This document shows, in pieces, positions 63,254 to 64,000 of a stretch of DNA of 64,000 nt. The stretch's first letter is position 1; each line of letters opens with the position of its first letter. Where the stretch lies: assembly GCA_965220365.1 (NCBI GenBank), contig OZ244823.1, positions 1,240,001-1,304,000 on the forward strand. The letters are read 5' to 3'. This DNA comes from Bin80 sp965220365. GTDB lineage: Bacteria; Bacteroidota; Rhodothermia; Rhodothermales; Bin80. The notes below the pieces were generated by a model. It was not told the origin of the DNA, made no database searches, and saw nothing but the letters and a program-made list of their open reading frames with translations. The position numbers and the translations under genes were made by a program.

Positions 63254-64000
63254 ATGAGTAATTGGAGTCGGTTTCAGGTCATCTTATTAGTGTTCTTGGG
63301 TTTCCTGATAGTCGTGAGGCTCTTTTCTGAGTCCCCACCACCGCATGGAGCGATCATGCTCTCCGACCTTGATGTTCGTGAACTAAAACAGCAGGCTTTT
63401 CAGGTCTCAGGACCTTTGCAGGTTGTTATTGATGCAGTTGGCTCCATTGATGAACGTCAAGGAGCAACTGGGCTGGCAGCATATTCCTGGATCATTCGTG
63501 CTCATACGGGAGAAGTTATGTGGTCCATGAATGCCGCGAATACGAGACAGGACGGGTCTATCGCTTATGTGGATGAAGAGGAATTGGTGCTGGACTCAGG
63601 TTCGTACATTTTAAATTTTGCCTCGTACGGTCAGCTTCAACGTCGTTCAAATTTGACGTTTCGAAAGGATCGCCGAAAGTGGCGCGTGATCATTCATTCA
63701 CCGGATAATAAAGATGCGCTACGAACGATCACACGTCCGTTAGGAGGCAACTCTGACAATAAGACATGGGATGCCGTATCTCTGCGCGGTGAAGAAAGAG
63801 AGAGATTCTTTTTGAAGTTCATCGTCCTGCAGAATTTGAGATTCATGCGATCGGCCAACTAGGCAGCCAGGACGAGGTGCAGCCGGTAGATTACTCACGC
63901 ATTGAGGATGCAGTGAGTGGGCACATAGTATGGCAGCTTTCCCGAGATAATACAGACTGGGCAGGAGGGATACAAGAAAATCGAGTTTTTCAAGGCCAAC
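63254..64000 (+). pseudogene. hypothetical membrane-anchored protein, frameshifted, continues past the window
   Basis: The ATG frame (63254-63862, 202 residues) has an N-terminal membrane helix ('VILLVFLGFLIVVRLF') and a beta-rich exported part. Near residue 184 the sensible sequence moves to another frame: after the GAGAGAGA tract (about 63798-63805) the other frame reads 'ILFEVHRPAEFEIHAIGQLGSQDE' and stays open to the window edge. Removing one GA unit would join them. The gene is either frameshifted by repeat slippage or miscalled. No domain recognised. Confidence 0.55.

Overview
The window looks like a bacterium of the Rhodothermota/Balneolota (Bacteroidota-like) lineage. The evidence is a giant secreted protein ending in a T9SS type A sorting domain with the 'NYPNPFNPST' signature, a PorD/DUF4835 protein of the type IX secretion system, a TonB-receptor-like outer-membrane protein, menaquinone methyltransferase MenG, and many genes without a clear Shine-Dalgarno. 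No rRNA, integrase or replication gene is present, so the exact taxon and the ends of the mobile region cannot be fixed from the window.

Layout. (1) About 0-24.6 kb is a conjugative element of the IncP/Trb (MPF-T) type. Reading leftward on the minus strand it holds trbC-trbD-trbE-trbJ-trbL-trbF (23.3-17.9 kb) and later mobC, a MOBP-type relaxase, a small membrane protein, trbG, trbI and traG (8.2-2.8 kb). The C-terminal end of trbB lies at the left edge on the opposite strand. Between trbF and mobC sits about 9.7 kb of stability and defence cargo: an ietA-ietS (AAA ATPase/subtilase) pair, hipB-hipA plus a small third gene, a Panacea-domain (DUF4065) antitoxin with a 60-codon overlapping partner, a damaged aspartic-protease pair and a small coiled-coil membrane protein. 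A hicB-hicA pair and a TnpB-carrying element with terminal inverted repeats lie between trbB and traG. (2) About 23.4-28 kb is a scrap zone: an IS630 element in front of trbC, a lone DUF4268 nuclease-like gene and an IS5-family element with intact ends and target duplication.

(3) 28.6-36.0 kb is one gene for a 2479-residue secreted protein (eight fibronectin type III domains, a long beta-helix-like part, a DUF4397-like part, T9SS signal). (4) 36.1-41.6 kb is a nest of mobile DNA: an ISL3 element sitting in the T-tract of the terminator of the giant gene, then an IS1634-family element whose left terminal repeat is split by a complete group II intron. (5) From 41.8 kb on the content is chromosomal: thiolase, DUF4097 protein, alaS, tRNA-Ser(CGA), a tandem array of small coiled-coil membrane proteins, a metalloprotease/propeller/beta-barrel protein, porD, DUF411 protein, def, an M23 peptidase, a TonB-receptor-like protein, an NAD-dependent epimerase with a biotin carrier protein, menG, and an RsbU/RsbV/RsbW-like partner-switching operon. 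A gene with a dinucleotide-repeat frameshift runs off the right edge.

How the parts work together. The trb genes would build the mating channel and pilus, TraG would couple it to the relaxase/MobC relaxosome, and the toxin-antitoxin and IetAS modules would favour retention of the element. Loss of synteny (trbB displaced and inverted, the operon split, IS630 in front of trbC) leaves it open whether transfer still works. In the chromosomal part PorD and the T9SS-tagged giant protein belong to the same export route.
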